Shown here: positions 39,491 to 48,630 of the stretch, one piece after another
Layout of the letters: every line of letters begins with the position of its first letter
Numbering within the stretch: position 1 is the stretch's first letter
NCBI GenBank assembly: GCA_905480595.1
Contig: CAJQQY010000315.1
Coordinates: forward strand, 1 to 59,998
DNA from: an uncultured Saprospiraceae bacterium
Lineage (GTDB): Bacteria > Bacteroidota > Bacteroidia > Chitinophagales > Saprospiraceae
DNA length: 59,998 nucleotides
Direction of reading: 5' to 3'
The notes under the pieces: generated by a model
Told to the model about the DNA's origin: nothing
The model's database searches: none
Seen by the model: the letters and a program-made list of their open reading frames with translations, nothing else
Position numbers and translations under genes: made by a program

Positions 39491-39823
39491 CTAGTATCGG
39501 CCACCGCCGTATCCTCCACCGCCACCGCGGTTTCCACCTCCGTATCCACCGCCACCACGGTTTCCACCTCCACCACGATTCTCACGCGGTTCAGCTTTCT
39601 TAACAACGATAGTTCGACCATCGAATTCTTGATCATTCAAGGCATCGATAGCTGCTTGACCTTCTTCATCACTTGCCATTTCAACAAAGCCGAAGCCTTT
39701 TGATCGACCAGTCATTTTGTCCATAATAATTTTTACGGAATCAACAGCTCCATGAGCTTCAAAAGCGTCTTGTAAATCCGACTCTCTTGTGTCGAAGTTC
39801 AATTTTGCAACAAAAATATTCAT
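39491..39823 (-). CDS. Glycine-rich RRM RNA-binding protein
   Basis: 110 residues. One RRM domain (1-80) has RNP2 IFVAKL (3-8) and RNP1 KGFGFVEM (42-49). A Gly/Arg/Tyr-rich tail (84-110) follows, of the GGYGGGNRGGGG type. This is the Bacteroidota and cyanobacterial 'cold-inducible' RBP architecture, a single-stranded RNA chaperone of the cytoplasm. It has a long 5' untranslated region (about 130 nt) from the promoter listed next, as usual for cold-regulated RNA-binding genes; cold regulation itself is inferred. Confidence 0.93.
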   Translation of the reverse strand: MNIFVAKLNFDTRESDLQDAFEAHGAVDSVKIIMDKMTGRSKGFGFVEMASDEEGQAAIDALNDQEFDGRTIVVKKAEPRENRGGGGNRGGGGYGGGNRGGGGGYGGGRY

Positions 39824-39957
39824 AAAATAAAATAATTAATAATCCCACTAGGAAAGTGAGATAATGTAAAAAAAAATGTTAATTGAAAAACTAAGGAAAG
39901 ATTAAAGAAAACCTAAAGAAAGGAAGAAAAATAACCTAAGAACTTAATAGTTCGGTG

Positions 39958-39989
39958 CAAAGATACATTTAATAATATTCATATGCACA
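39958..39989 (-). promoter_or_regulatory. Promoter of the RRM protein gene
   Basis: On the minus strand TGTG (39986-39989) stands 20 bases before TATCTTTG (39958-39965), an exact -7 and near -33 match to the Bacteroidota consensus. The start would be near 39951, giving a ~128-nt leader. Confidence 0.7.
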
Positions 39990-40086
39990 CCTTTATGACG
40001 AGTTAATATTTATAAGTCACGTTTTATGGAGAAGTAATTCTTTTGGATTGCAAAAATCGATATTATACGCCAAAAACGATTATTAA

Positions 40087-40683
40087 CTATTTCTTCATAT
40101 ACAACTCCGCATACCTCGCAATATATTTCCCTAAAATATCAAACTCTAAATTCACTACATCATCTACTTTTAAATTTCTGAAATTCGTATGCTCATAGGT
40201 ATATGGAATAATCGCAACTGAAAAAGTATCTTCGGTAGGATTCACCAATGTCAAACTCACTCCATTTACACAAACTGATCCTTTGTCCACCAACAAGTGC
40301 GCATTTTTTTTATCAAACTGAAAACTAAAATACCAACTTCCTTCCACCTCTTTCACTTCAATGCAAGTGGCAGTATCATCCACATGACCTTGAACGATAT
40401 GTCCATCCAACCGACCATGTTGAACCATCGCTCTTTCGAGATTGATCGCATCACCTGTTTTGAATTTCCCCAAATTAGTTCTAATCATCGTTTCTTCAAT
40501 CGCAGTTACTTTGTATTGCTGATCTGTTTGATGAGTTACGGTCAAGCAGACTCCATTGTGTGAAACACTTTGGTCTATTTTTAATTCATTGGAAATAGGA
40601 GAGGATAGTGTGAAGTGAACATTGCTTCCTTCTGTTTCGATATTTTCTACTTTGCCTTCAGCTTCGATAATTCCTGTAAACAT
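40087..40683 (-). CDS. ribE: Riboflavin synthase, alpha subunit
   Basis: 198 residues. It converts two 6,7-dimethyl-8-ribityllumazine to riboflavin plus a pyrimidine, the last step of riboflavin synthesis. The N-terminus is the diagnostic MFTGIIEAEGKV. Two homologous lumazine-binding halves are visible: SHNGVCLTVT and a second VCVNGVSLTLVN, with HGRLDGHIVQGHVD in the linker. Length and motifs are ordinary. It stands alone here, with no other rib gene or FMN riboswitch seen upstream. Confidence 0.95.
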   Translation of the reverse strand: MFTGIIEAEGKVENIETEGSNVHFTLSSPISNELKIDQSVSHNGVCLTVTHQTDQQYKVTAIEETMIRTNLGKFKTGDAINLERAMVQHGRLDGHIVQGHVDDTATCIEVKEVEGSWYFSFQFDKKNAHLLVDKGSVCVNGVSLTLVNPTEDTFSVAIIPYTYEHTNFRNLKVDDVVNLEFDILGKYIARYAELYMKK

Positions 40684-40770
40684 GATTGAATTTTTTTATG
40701 GTAAAATTTGCTATTTGAAAATTTAAGTTTAAACAAAGAAAATACTAATTAGTTTTTTGCAAAAATAAAA

Positions 40771-40811
40771 AAAAGAGAAATGAAACCTAAAGCTCCATTT
40801 CTCTTTTTTTT
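40771..40811 (-). terminator. Terminator of the 927-aa T9SS gene
   Basis: Arms AAAAGAGAAATG (40771-40782) and CATTTCTCTTTT (40796-40807) form a 12-bp stem flanked by A and T tracts on both sides, so it works on either strand. It is about 35-75 bases after the stop of the minus-strand gene. Confidence 0.65.
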
Positions 40812-40839
40812 AATGATTAATGATTAATGATTAATGATT
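40810..40839. repeat. Heptanucleotide tandem repeat (TTAATGA x4)
   Basis: Four perfect copies of TTAATGA occupy 40810-40837. It is non-coding and directly downstream of the 927-aa gene. Confidence 0.9.
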
Positions 40840-40844
40840 CACCA

Positions 40845-43628
40845 TTATCTCAGGAGTTCAATAAACCCATTGAGTATTTCTGGACTTTCAGTCACGCCCG
40901 AAACTCGATTCTCAAATACTCGACAAGTGTAGTAATATACTCCTGGTGCGACATCTTTTCCATTTAGATTTTTTCCATCCCAACCTAAGTCAGGATTAGT
41001 GGTAGTATAAACTAAATTTCCCCAAATATTGAAAACATTAAATTCGACTCGATCTACAAATCGATAAGGATAAGGAATAAATAATTCATTCGAACCATCT
41101 CCATTTGGAGTAAAGGTATTTGGTAACAAATAAATTGGACAGTTGTCAACACAAATAATATTACTATAGGCACTTTCATTTTCAAAAGTATCAATGGCTG
41201 TAACAGCGTAACAACCTGCGATTCCAAATTCAGAATTATGCATCAAAGTTGTATCTGCTGAATCATCACTTGTATAGATCAATTGGAAATTACTATTGTC
41301 TGTCGGAGGTGCATAATAGACATTATAGTAAACAACGTCATCCGTTTCTTCGCAAATGTCCACTAATCTATTCATTGGATTGATCCAAACCAGATTGTTG
41401 ATAATATCATCTCCTGAACCAGTATCACCTATGTCTTCACAACCATTAGTAATAGTTAATTCAGGTGGGCAAGGAGGAATTGTATCTAACGGAGTTCCAC
41501 ATTCTCTTTGAGAATCATTAATTAAAACTGGCAAAATGCCCTCAATATTATAAGAACCTTCTCCTCTGACATAGTAACAATATTCTACCCCATTAACTAA
41601 TCCTTCATTATCTATATATTCTTCTGTATCGGAAGTTCCAACAATATTATATTGAGAAATAGGTTCCGTATTATTACCTCGATAAATAGTATAAAGTGAA
41701 TTATCCCATGGCACATCTAAGTCCCAAGTTAGAATATTGGTTTCATCAGTTGACGCAATATTCAAGAAAGTGGAGGAGGCATCATTAGTAAAACCTAATG
41801 GCTCTATTTCTCCATTTACATAAAAAGCAATGCGATAAGAGTAAGCATTATTTTCAGTATCTAAACCTGTATCAACATAGTTGGTATCAACTGCTTCATA
41901 AAAATTAGCATAGGAAGGAGTTGTATGAATCAGAGAGAATCCTGTATTGGTTATTCCTTCGGCTCTCCAAACTTCATATTTGTAAGGTCCAGGAAGTTCA
42001 ATAGTATCTAAATCTGCTGGATTTGGGGTAGACCATTGGACAAATATTTCTCCATTGGATGGATCTGTTTCTTCAACACTTACATTAGTAATCAAAGGAA
42101 TATCGCGGCTCAACTGAACGCATACTTCTATTGAAGCTAAACTTTCTACAAAGTTAAAGTTAAACCCACCTGCTGATGTTTTGGCAAAATCACCAACGAT
42201 TCGATAACAATAATTTCGTCCTCTTTCTACATCAAAATCTGTAAAAACATATCTACCTCCAGACATGTCAAATATTTTTTTGTCTAGGAGAGTATATCCT
42301 TTTCCATCTAAACCTGGATCACAAGTGTCAAGAGGAAATGCATTACTCCCTAATTTTCGCCAAACAGAAAATCCTTTAAAATAATCGTCTTCAACTACTT
42401 CACAGTCGTAAGGTTTTTCCCAACTTAAATTAATTTGTTCATCGACAGCTTCTGCTTGAAGATCTTCAGGTGGTGGACCAACTACTTTTATCCGAACAGT
42501 TTTGAGGTCAGACAATCCTGCGGAATCAGTACCTAAAATATAATTATCCGTTGCTTTGAAAATGACGGAATAGAATTGATCTGAAATATGTTCACAGGTA
42601 GTTTGCCAAGTAAAATTACTAACTACAGGAGGTGTTTCAAATGTATTCGTATTAGGTGAAAATTGAGCTGGACTAGGAGTCAAAACCAAAGGACCACCCA
42701 AAGCAGTTAACCTAACTTTTTGTCCAATATCAGGGTCGGTAGCAATTACTTCAAAATCAATTAGAGTTCCCGCAATTACACAAAGTTCATCTATCGTTTC
42801 AATCACAGGAGGCTCGTTATCACAATCCAAAACGGTAATTTGCATATCTCGAATCATCGTATCGAGTGGATCTCCATCTCGCCATTCGATAATATAAATA
42901 GCAATATTATATTCTCCTGCTTTTTGCGGAGTTAGCCAAGTTAAGTCTCCGGTAACTGAATTTATCGACATCGTATTATTAATAGGGTCGATATTAGGAA
43001 TTTGATCTGGATAACTATAATTAGGAACAAGTGTACCTACAGATTGCAAAGGAACAGTCAATTCATATGAAAGGCTATCTCCATCTTGATCATAAGCATT
43101 TGGATTATGAACAAATGGACGACCAACACATGCGTTGTCGATAGGAGGTTGGTATAAAATAGGAGAATTATTAAAACCATTAAATTGAGGATTAAAAATG
43201 GTAACAGTTGTTTCGAGATGAAAAGGAACATTATCAGAACTAGGAGGATTAACATTTAAGATTCCTCCATTTCGATTTGGGTCAGTCATGCTGATCACAT
43301 AATGTCCAAATGAGGGGAAAGTATGTGAAGCAGTATAAAGGTTCTTTTTGATATCATTTCCTAAAGACAGACCATTTCCATTACTTCTTAGCACCCATTC
43401 ACAAACTAGCTGATCATTGTTTTCCCATCCCCAACAAATTTCCAGACTATCTCTGTCTGCCGGAACACTACTTTCTTTTGTATAAGTGGTAATTGTAGCT
43501 GTTATCGAAAGGGAATTAGAAGTATCCGTCACATAGGTAATTTCACCTGCACGATTATGGGTGGCATTTACCGACAATGCGGAAAAAGCAGCAATTAAAA
43601 AAATGGAAAAACGTAGAAGCTTTATCAT
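40845..43628 (-). CDS. T9SS type B (gliding motility-associated C-terminal) surface protein
   Basis: 927 residues. The signal peptide is about 1-22 (MIKLLRFSIFLIAAFSALSVNA), mature start THNRAGEITY. A beta-rich N-terminal half contains a VSFQSVG-like PKD/cadherin region (YDQDGDSLSYELTVPLQSVG, FEVIATDPDIGQKV). Two or more fibronectin type III-like modules follow (about 400-780; PPEDLQAEAVDEQINLSWEKP, NILTWD). The last ~100 residues are the CHU_C/type B T9SS domain (YLLPNTFTPNGDGSNELFIP ... FNIWGNLVYTT ... LGWDGKNLNGKDVAPGVYYY). Known: T9SS type B proteins reach the cell surface through PorU-independent or PorV/PorE routes. Likely a surface protein of unknown ligand. Confidence 0.9.
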   Translation of the reverse strand: MIKLLRFSIFLIAAFSALSVNATHNRAGEITYVTDTSNSLSITATITTYTKESSVPADRDSLEICWGWENNDQLVCEWVLRSNGNGLSLGNDIKKNLYTASHTFPSFGHYVISMTDPNRNGGILNVNPPSSDNVPFHLETTVTIFNPQFNGFNNSPILYQPPIDNACVGRPFVHNPNAYDQDGDSLSYELTVPLQSVGTLVPNYSYPDQIPNIDPINNTMSINSVTGDLTWLTPQKAGEYNIAIYIIEWRDGDPLDTMIRDMQITVLDCDNEPPVIETIDELCVIAGTLIDFEVIATDPDIGQKVRLTALGGPLVLTPSPAQFSPNTNTFETPPVVSNFTWQTTCEHISDQFYSVIFKATDNYILGTDSAGLSDLKTVRIKVVGPPPEDLQAEAVDEQINLSWEKPYDCEVVEDDYFKGFSVWRKLGSNAFPLDTCDPGLDGKGYTLLDKKIFDMSGGRYVFTDFDVERGRNYCYRIVGDFAKTSAGGFNFNFVESLASIEVCVQLSRDIPLITNVSVEETDPSNGEIFVQWSTPNPADLDTIELPGPYKYEVWRAEGITNTGFSLIHTTPSYANFYEAVDTNYVDTGLDTENNAYSYRIAFYVNGEIEPLGFTNDASSTFLNIASTDETNILTWDLDVPWDNSLYTIYRGNNTEPISQYNIVGTSDTEEYIDNEGLVNGVEYCYYVRGEGSYNIEGILPVLINDSQRECGTPLDTIPPCPPELTITNGCEDIGDTGSGDDIINNLVWINPMNRLVDICEETDDVVYYNVYYAPPTDNSNFQLIYTSDDSADTTLMHNSEFGIAGCYAVTAIDTFENESAYSNIICVDNCPIYLLPNTFTPNGDGSNELFIPYPYRFVDRVEFNVFNIWGNLVYTTTNPDLGWDGKNLNGKDVAPGVYYYTCRVFENRVSGVTESPEILNGFIELLR

Positions 43629-44070
43629 ATCAAAGTGGGATTTTGTTCAATTTAGGAAGTTTTCATCTAATCAAGGAAAATTTATCTGTCAATTTAGGGT
43701 CATTTACAAATGATTAGTATTTGAGCACAAGTACATTGTAAGAAAATAACGAAAAATTGCATTCATTATTCTATGTAATAATACGCCTGAGATAGCAATA
43801 TGTTTTGAGAAAAATAACAACTAGATCCATTACTATAGACGTTTTTTAGAGTCTAAAAGGTTGTGAAATTGAATTAAGTTTTTTCAAATGTCAGCCCCAT
43901 GTCGATTTACTTTTTTTTATTAGAAAAATAACTAGCTCAACATTTAAATTGAAGTCATTAATCTTAAATCGAATTCTATCAATTATTTCTTTTCATTTGT
44001 AGAAAAACCAAGAGCAAATGATAAAAAATTGTACTTTTGCGGTTCGAAAAAATTTCTAGCCTAACAATAT
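43629..44070. other. Divergent intergenic region
   Basis: 442 AT-rich bases between the minus-strand T9SS gene and the plus-strand antiporter. It contains the antiporter promoter candidate; no ORF, terminator or repeat was seen. Confidence 0.5.
44032..44039 (+). promoter_or_regulatory. Candidate -7 element of the antiporter gene
   Basis: TACTTTTG exactly matches TAnnTTTG and lies 31 bases upstream of the ATG. The only upstream TTTG is 32 bases away, so the -33 element is poor. Confidence 0.4.
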
Positions 44071-44997
44071 ATGAATACAGAAGTTTTAATCTATGTTGGT
44101 CTTTTTATAGGGAGTCTTGCAGTCTTGCTAAAAGCATCAGATTGGTTTATTGATTCGGCAGAAGAGATTGGATTATCACTTGGAATTTCCCCATATATTA
44201 TTGGTGTTACGATTATTGCTTTTGGTACTTCATTGCCAGAGCTAGCGACTTCTTTAGCAAGTATTTTTCAAGGTGAATCAGAAATTGTGATGGGAAATGT
44301 AATAGGTTCGAATATTACAAATATTGCTTTGGTTTTAGGTTTAGTGGCTATTTATGTAAAAGAAATAAAACTGGAGACGAATATTTGGAAAATAGATATG
44401 CCATTTCTTTATTTTACCGCATTCTTTCTTTGGTTCATCGTACAAGATCAAGATGTATCTTATTTTGAAGCAGGATTGCTTTTGTTAGCACTTGTGGTGT
44501 TTTTGATTTTTTCCCTAAAATCAGATGACAATAATGACGAAGAAAAGCATCCTAAAGCATCTTTAAAAAGTTATCTTTTGATGATCATAGGAGCTGGCCT
44601 AGTTTGGTTGGGAGCGAGATATACAGTTGTTGCGATTAAAGAATTATCTGATATTGCAGGAATTGGTTCAGGTGTAATTGCATTATCAGCAGTAGCACTT
44701 GGAACATCATTGCCAGAGGTAATCGTAAGTTTGAATGCGGCAAAAAAGGGAAAAACGGGAATAGCTGTAGGAAATGTTTTAGGTTCCAATATTTTTAATA
44801 CCCTTGCAGTAGTTGGGATACCAGCCTTTATTGGTGATTTAGTTATCAAACCTGAAATCTTAACTTTTAGTTTGCCATTGATGATAGTGATGACAATTCT
44901 TTTTGGGGTGATGTGTTTTTCAAGAAGTATATCGCGTTGGGAAGGATTTATTTTGGTAATTTTTTATCTCTACTTTTTAGTAGAGCTATTTACTTAG
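44071..44997 (+). CDS. Calcium/sodium antiporter (CaCA superfamily, YrbG type)
   Basis: 308 residues, about ten transmembrane helices. The two ion-binding alpha repeats are plain: GTSLPELATSLASIFQGE with GNVIGSNITNIALVLG (about 55-95), and GTSLPEVIVSLNAAKKGK with GNVLGSNIFNTLAVVG (about 211-250). The conserved Glu of each GTSLPE is the cation site. An acidic loop (DDNNDEE) separates the halves. It exchanges Ca2+ for Na+ or H+ across the inner membrane. It stands alone. Confidence 0.94.
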   Translation: MNTEVLIYVGLFIGSLAVLLKASDWFIDSAEEIGLSLGISPYIIGVTIIAFGTSLPELATSLASIFQGESEIVMGNVIGSNITNIALVLGLVAIYVKEIKLETNIWKIDMPFLYFTAFFLWFIVQDQDVSYFEAGLLLLALVVFLIFSLKSDDNNDEEKHPKASLKSYLLMIIGAGLVWLGARYTVVAIKELSDIAGIGSGVIALSAVALGTSLPEVIVSLNAAKKGKTGIAVGNVLGSNIFNTLAVVGIPAFIGDLVIKPEILTFSLPLMIVMTILFGVMCFSRSISRWEGFILVIFYLYFLVELFT

Positions 44998-45597
44998 CAT
45001 TTTTTTCTGCTACTAGGAATGGCAATAACCTTGTTTTAATCCCGTAAATGTATTGTTATAACATTGGTATTTCGTAAAAGATTTGTTAGGAATCTTTTTT
45101 TGACTTTTAATTGGCAAAAAGGTTGGAATTCCGTTTTATTTTTCTCACTTTAGCATACTCTCCACACAACTCCAAATGAAGATAGAGAGGAAACCATATT
45201 TTTTAAAACGCAAAAATTCATCTAACATGTTAATTCTGTACATTGCAACAGGCGCGTTTATCATGGGAGGAGCACTAATTACTTTCTCCAACTTGCTTTC
45301 ACAGAGAAGCAGAAAATGGTAAAAACATTCAGCCTTAAGTTTTCAATGCAGATTATTTTCCCCCAACATTTCACTTATTTATCACACATCCTGGCTATTG
45401 AAAAATCTCTTTCAACCAAATAGATTTTGCGCCATTACTTTAATTTTATAGCCTAATCTATTATTTCTTATTTCCCTAAATTAACTAAAATGGTTTCTAT
45501 ACGCATTCAGTAATGTTTATGGAAAACGATATGTGTAACTTATTACTCCGCTAGAGTTAATGGGCTGGGTTTTTAGTTGGAAAAAGGAAATGATGTC
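44998..45597. other. 600-bp intergenic region with one microprotein candidate
   Basis: Apart from the 48-codon ORF at 45176-45322, no coding signal, RNA gene or clear terminator was recognised. The part before the ORF is AT-rich and may carry its promoter. Confidence 0.5.
45176..45322 (+). CDS. Candidate 48-aa membrane microprotein
   Basis: A basic start (MKIERKPYFLKRKNSSN) is followed from the second Met (45227) by a hydrophobic helix (MLILYIATGAFIMGGALITF) and a polar tail ending SRKW. The positive-inside charge pattern and the helix length are typical of a single-span membrane protein. ATG 45227 would leave a 31-residue form. No homologue is known to me; it could be chance. Confidence 0.4.
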   Translation: MKIERKPYFLKRKNSSNMLILYIATGAFIMGGALITFSNLLSQRSRKW

Positions 45598-46038
45598 TTA
45601 TTTCTTTAGATACAGTTTCTTAATTCTAACCATTGGACCTGGACACAAAGCTTGGTGACAATTCATGCAGCTTTTAACTAAGCCTTGATACAAAACTTCT
45701 GTGTCCTCAGGTGAGCTAACTTTTAATTGTTCGATCATATTAAGGTAAGCATCTGCATACATTTTGAATTTTTTGCTAGCTGCCTTTTCAGGTTCAGTAG
45801 CTGTAGCGGTATGTATTTTTTCAAACTTAGCGAGGACTTCAAGTTTGTCTCCACTTTCAAGTTGTTGCTTCATACGCATTCCATCATCAAACATTTCACG
45901 CATTAAAAGTGCTAATTCGCTATCTCCATTTGGATTGGGCTGGGTAGGAGTAAGATCTGATTTTGATTCATCAACATCTGAACATGCAAAAACGAGGAAC
46001 ATTAAAAAGCAAGTAAAAAGAGTGATCGATAATTTCAT
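45598..46038 (-). CDS. Monoheme c-type cytochrome lipoprotein
   Basis: 146 residues. The signal peptide ends in a lipobox (VFAC, Cys19), so it is probably membrane-anchored. The predominantly helical body (about 30-120) carries a C-terminal heme site CMNCH (124-128), as in cytochrome c'-like four-helix proteins where the CxxCH lies near the end. Another Cys is in the tail (QALCPGP). A distal Met or other sixth ligand cannot be assigned. Probable periplasmic electron carrier; no partner oxidoreductase is adjacent. Confidence 0.78.
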   Translation of the reverse strand: MKLSITLFTCFLMFLVFACSDVDESKSDLTPTQPNPNGDSELALLMREMFDDGMRMKQQLESGDKLEVLAKFEKIHTATATEPEKAASKKFKMYADAYLNMIEQLKVSSPEDTEVLYQGLVKSCMNCHQALCPGPMVRIKKLYLKK

Positions 46039-46263
46039 AGGATGGTCAATATAATTTTATAAAAAAATGCTAGAAGTTACTTTTAGGTAAAGATAAGCAA
46101 GTGCATTTCTTTAAGTAAAAAAACAAGGATGAATTATTGAGTAATGGAGGTGATATAAATCAATATATTAAGTGAAAAATTTAGGAAAAAGAATGTACTA
46201 AGCAAGAGCTAGGTATATTCTTTTATGTGTATTATACTATATGCAATATGAATTTATTTATGA

Positions 46264-47868
46264 TTACCCTTTTATAAAAGTATCTGACATAATAATTCCT
46301 TTCTGATTAATGATATTAATAAAATAAACTCCAGATGGAAATTCATTTACATTCAATTCTAAATGAGAAAGATCATCTAATCTTCCAAGATGCTGTTCTA
46401 ATAGTTTTTTTCCCATAATATTATATACACGTAGTTCATAGTTATCTCTATCCAGACCATTAATTTTTATATTTAAGATATCGTTTACAGGATTTGGAAA
46501 AATTTCAAAACTAATCGTTTGAACAAGATTCGTAACTTTTGTAGTTAAATCAAACATCCATAATTCGTGTCCTACATTTCCATCATTCGCACTAAAAAAT
46601 AAAGTATTTCCAACTACAGTTAGATAAGCTGGATCGCCGCTTCCTACAGGATTAATATCTGCAACCATCTCAGTATTGCTAGTTGTACCATCAGAAACCC
46701 ATAGTTCTTTACCGTGCGGACCATCAGTTGATGCAAAGTAAATTTTATCATTATAATAGGTAATAAAATTAGGAGCTGAATTAGAATTGCCTTGTGGATT
46801 AATATCTTTCACCAATTGAGTTCCAGCCTCTGATCCATCAGATTTCCAAAGTTCATGACCAGTCACGCCATCAGTTGCAGAAAAATATAATAATCCATCT
46901 GCCTTGGTTAATTCAGCTGGATTGGATCCCATATTTGGATTAATATTTTTTACTAAAATAGTCCCTGCTTCGGTTCCATCAGATTTCCAAAGTTCAATGC
47001 CGGAAGTACCATCTGTGGCCGTAAAAAACAAAAGACCATTTACGTCTGTCAGATTTTCTGGAGCAGAATTTCCCATAGGATTAATATCTTTCACCAATTG
47101 AGTTCCCGCAGCAGTTCCGTCAGATTTCCATAATTCCATACCATCTGAACCTTTGGCTTGAAAGAAAAGCAATCCATTGGAAACCGCAAAATTAGTAGGA
47201 GAGGAGCTCCCATTTGTATTGATATTTGCAACCATCTCTGTTGCGGTTCCATCTGATTTCCATAATTCTCGGCCATTAGTTTCATCCTCTGCCGAGAAAA
47301 AAAGTATATCATTAAAATTGATTAAATCTTCAGGTTCACTTTCTCCATTAGGGTTGATGTCCATGACGAGAGTAGTTCCTGCTTCCGTTCCATCACTTTT
47401 CCAAAGTTCTCTACTGTTGGTTCCATCATTTGCGGAAAAAAATAATAATCCATTTACGTGAGTTAAATAATTGGGTTCAGAGCTTCCAGTCGGGTGAATG
47501 TTTTTTAGTTCTACTGTTCCTTCGAGTGTTCCATTTGAGACCCAAAGTTCACGCCCATCAATTACGTTATTGGCACTAAAGAAAATTAAATTATTTACTT
47601 TTTCTAAATACGCTGGCTCACTACTACCGGAAAGATTAATGTCTTTTACCATTTGAGTTCCCTCTTCTGTACCATCTGAAATCCAAAGTTCCACACCATT
47701 GGTATTATCGTTGGCAGTAAAGATAAGTTCTCCATTAAAGTCGATTAGATTTTCTGGAAATGATCCACCAGAGGTATAAATATTTTTTACTAAGGTTGGA
47801 GTTTGAGCATTTAAAAAAAATGAAAAACAAAGAAATGATATTAAAGGAAGGAGGGTGGAATTTTTCAT
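46264..47868 (-). CDS. ELWxxDGT-repeat beta-propeller protein with T9SS type A domain
   Basis: 534 residues. The signal peptide is about 1-21. Nine repeats of about 47 residues span 40-430, each containing the ELWxSDGTxxGT motif (ELWKSDGTEAGT in several copies) plus a 'LLFFSANDGTNG' strand pair. This is the known 'ELWxxDGT' repeat family; nine units suggest one or two beta-propellers. The last 84 residues (about 451-534) are a type A T9SS sorting domain (FEIFPNPVNDILNIKI ... GVYFINI). Secreted or surface protein, function unknown. Confidence 0.9.
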   Translation of the reverse strand: MKNSTLLPLISFLCFSFFLNAQTPTLVKNIYTSGGSFPENLIDFNGELIFTANDNTNGVELWISDGTEEGTQMVKDINLSGSSEPAYLEKVNNLIFFSANNVIDGRELWVSNGTLEGTVELKNIHPTGSSEPNYLTHVNGLLFFSANDGTNSRELWKSDGTEAGTTLVMDINPNGESEPEDLINFNDILFFSAEDETNGRELWKSDGTATEMVANINTNGSSSPTNFAVSNGLLFFQAKGSDGMELWKSDGTAAGTQLVKDINPMGNSAPENLTDVNGLLFFTATDGTSGIELWKSDGTEAGTILVKNINPNMGSNPAELTKADGLLYFSATDGVTGHELWKSDGSEAGTQLVKDINPQGNSNSAPNFITYYNDKIYFASTDGPHGKELWVSDGTTSNTEMVADINPVGSGDPAYLTVVGNTLFFSANDGNVGHELWMFDLTTKVTNLVQTISFEIFPNPVNDILNIKINGLDRDNYELRVYNIMGKKLLEQHLGRLDDLSHLELNVNEFPSGVYFINIINQKGIIMSDTFIKG

Positions 47869-47961
47869 GATTGTAATTTTATAAGACGAAATAATAGATA
47901 AAATTAAACCAAGAAAAAAATTGAGAAGATGACGTTAATCATATTTCTAATATGACAATAA

Positions 47962-48630
47962 TCATTTTATTAAATCACCTAAATTTTTCACACCTCTCTT
48001 TTTCAATTGTGAGATTAATTTTAAAAATAAAAAAGCAGTCAACAATGCATCTCCTGCAGCATTGTGTCGATCATGCATTGGAATATTATAACGCTTACAA
48101 AGTGCATCCAAAGTAAACTCGGAAGGTTTCATCATTTGAGGAGAGCGAAGGTGTTCTGCTCTCTTCGCCAATTGTGCCGTATCTATATTTTTGTTTTTAA
48201 GTTTTTCGTTCAGGATAGGTTGGAGACCATGATTGATCATTGCGATATCAAAATTAATATTTTGTCCCACGATAATATCAGCACCTATGTAATTGATAAA
48301 TTGTTGGATAGCGTCATTTTTTGGAATACCCTTTTCTTTGTTTGGGACAATACCATGAATAGGGATTGCTTCAGTATTGTAAATGTCTTGTTGTAAAACC
48401 CTAACTTCAAAACTGTCGGCTAAGTCAATTTTATTATTGCTTACTCTAACTGCTCCTATGGTCAAAAGCTTATCTTTTTTATGATCAAAACCAGAAGTCT
48501 CTGTATCGAAAACCACAAATTTTAATTCACTAATAGGCGTTTTCTTAGGTAGCTTATTCTCGAAATGAGCTAAGTAGTTTTTCCAAAAATCAGGATACTC
48601 TTTTTTCTTTTTCCAAAAACTAAACATCAT
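47962..48630 (-). CDS. DEDDh 3'-5' exonuclease (DNA polymerase III epsilon-like)
   Basis: 222 residues. Exo I is VVFDTETSGFD (D42, E44), Exo II is GQNINFDIAMI (D128), and Exo III is HDRHNAAGDALLTA (H189, D194), a full active site of the DEDDh family. There is a ~30-residue N-terminal helix and no polymerase- or GIY-YIG-type extra domain, so it is not obviously the DnaQ proofreading subunit. It overlaps the upstream gene by 4 bases (stop/start), so the two are co-translated. Substrate unknown: it could process RNA or DNA ends or small signal nucleotides. Confidence 0.85.
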   Translation of the reverse strand: MMFSFWKKKKEYPDFWKNYLAHFENKLPKKTPISELKFVVFDTETSGFDHKKDKLLTIGAVRVSNNKIDLADSFEVRVLQQDIYNTEAIPIHGIVPNKEKGIPKNDAIQQFINYIGADIIVGQNINFDIAMINHGLQPILNEKLKNKNIDTAQLAKRAEHLRSPQMMKPSEFTLDALCKRYNIPMHDRHNAAGDALLTAFLFLKLISQLKKRGVKNLGDLIK

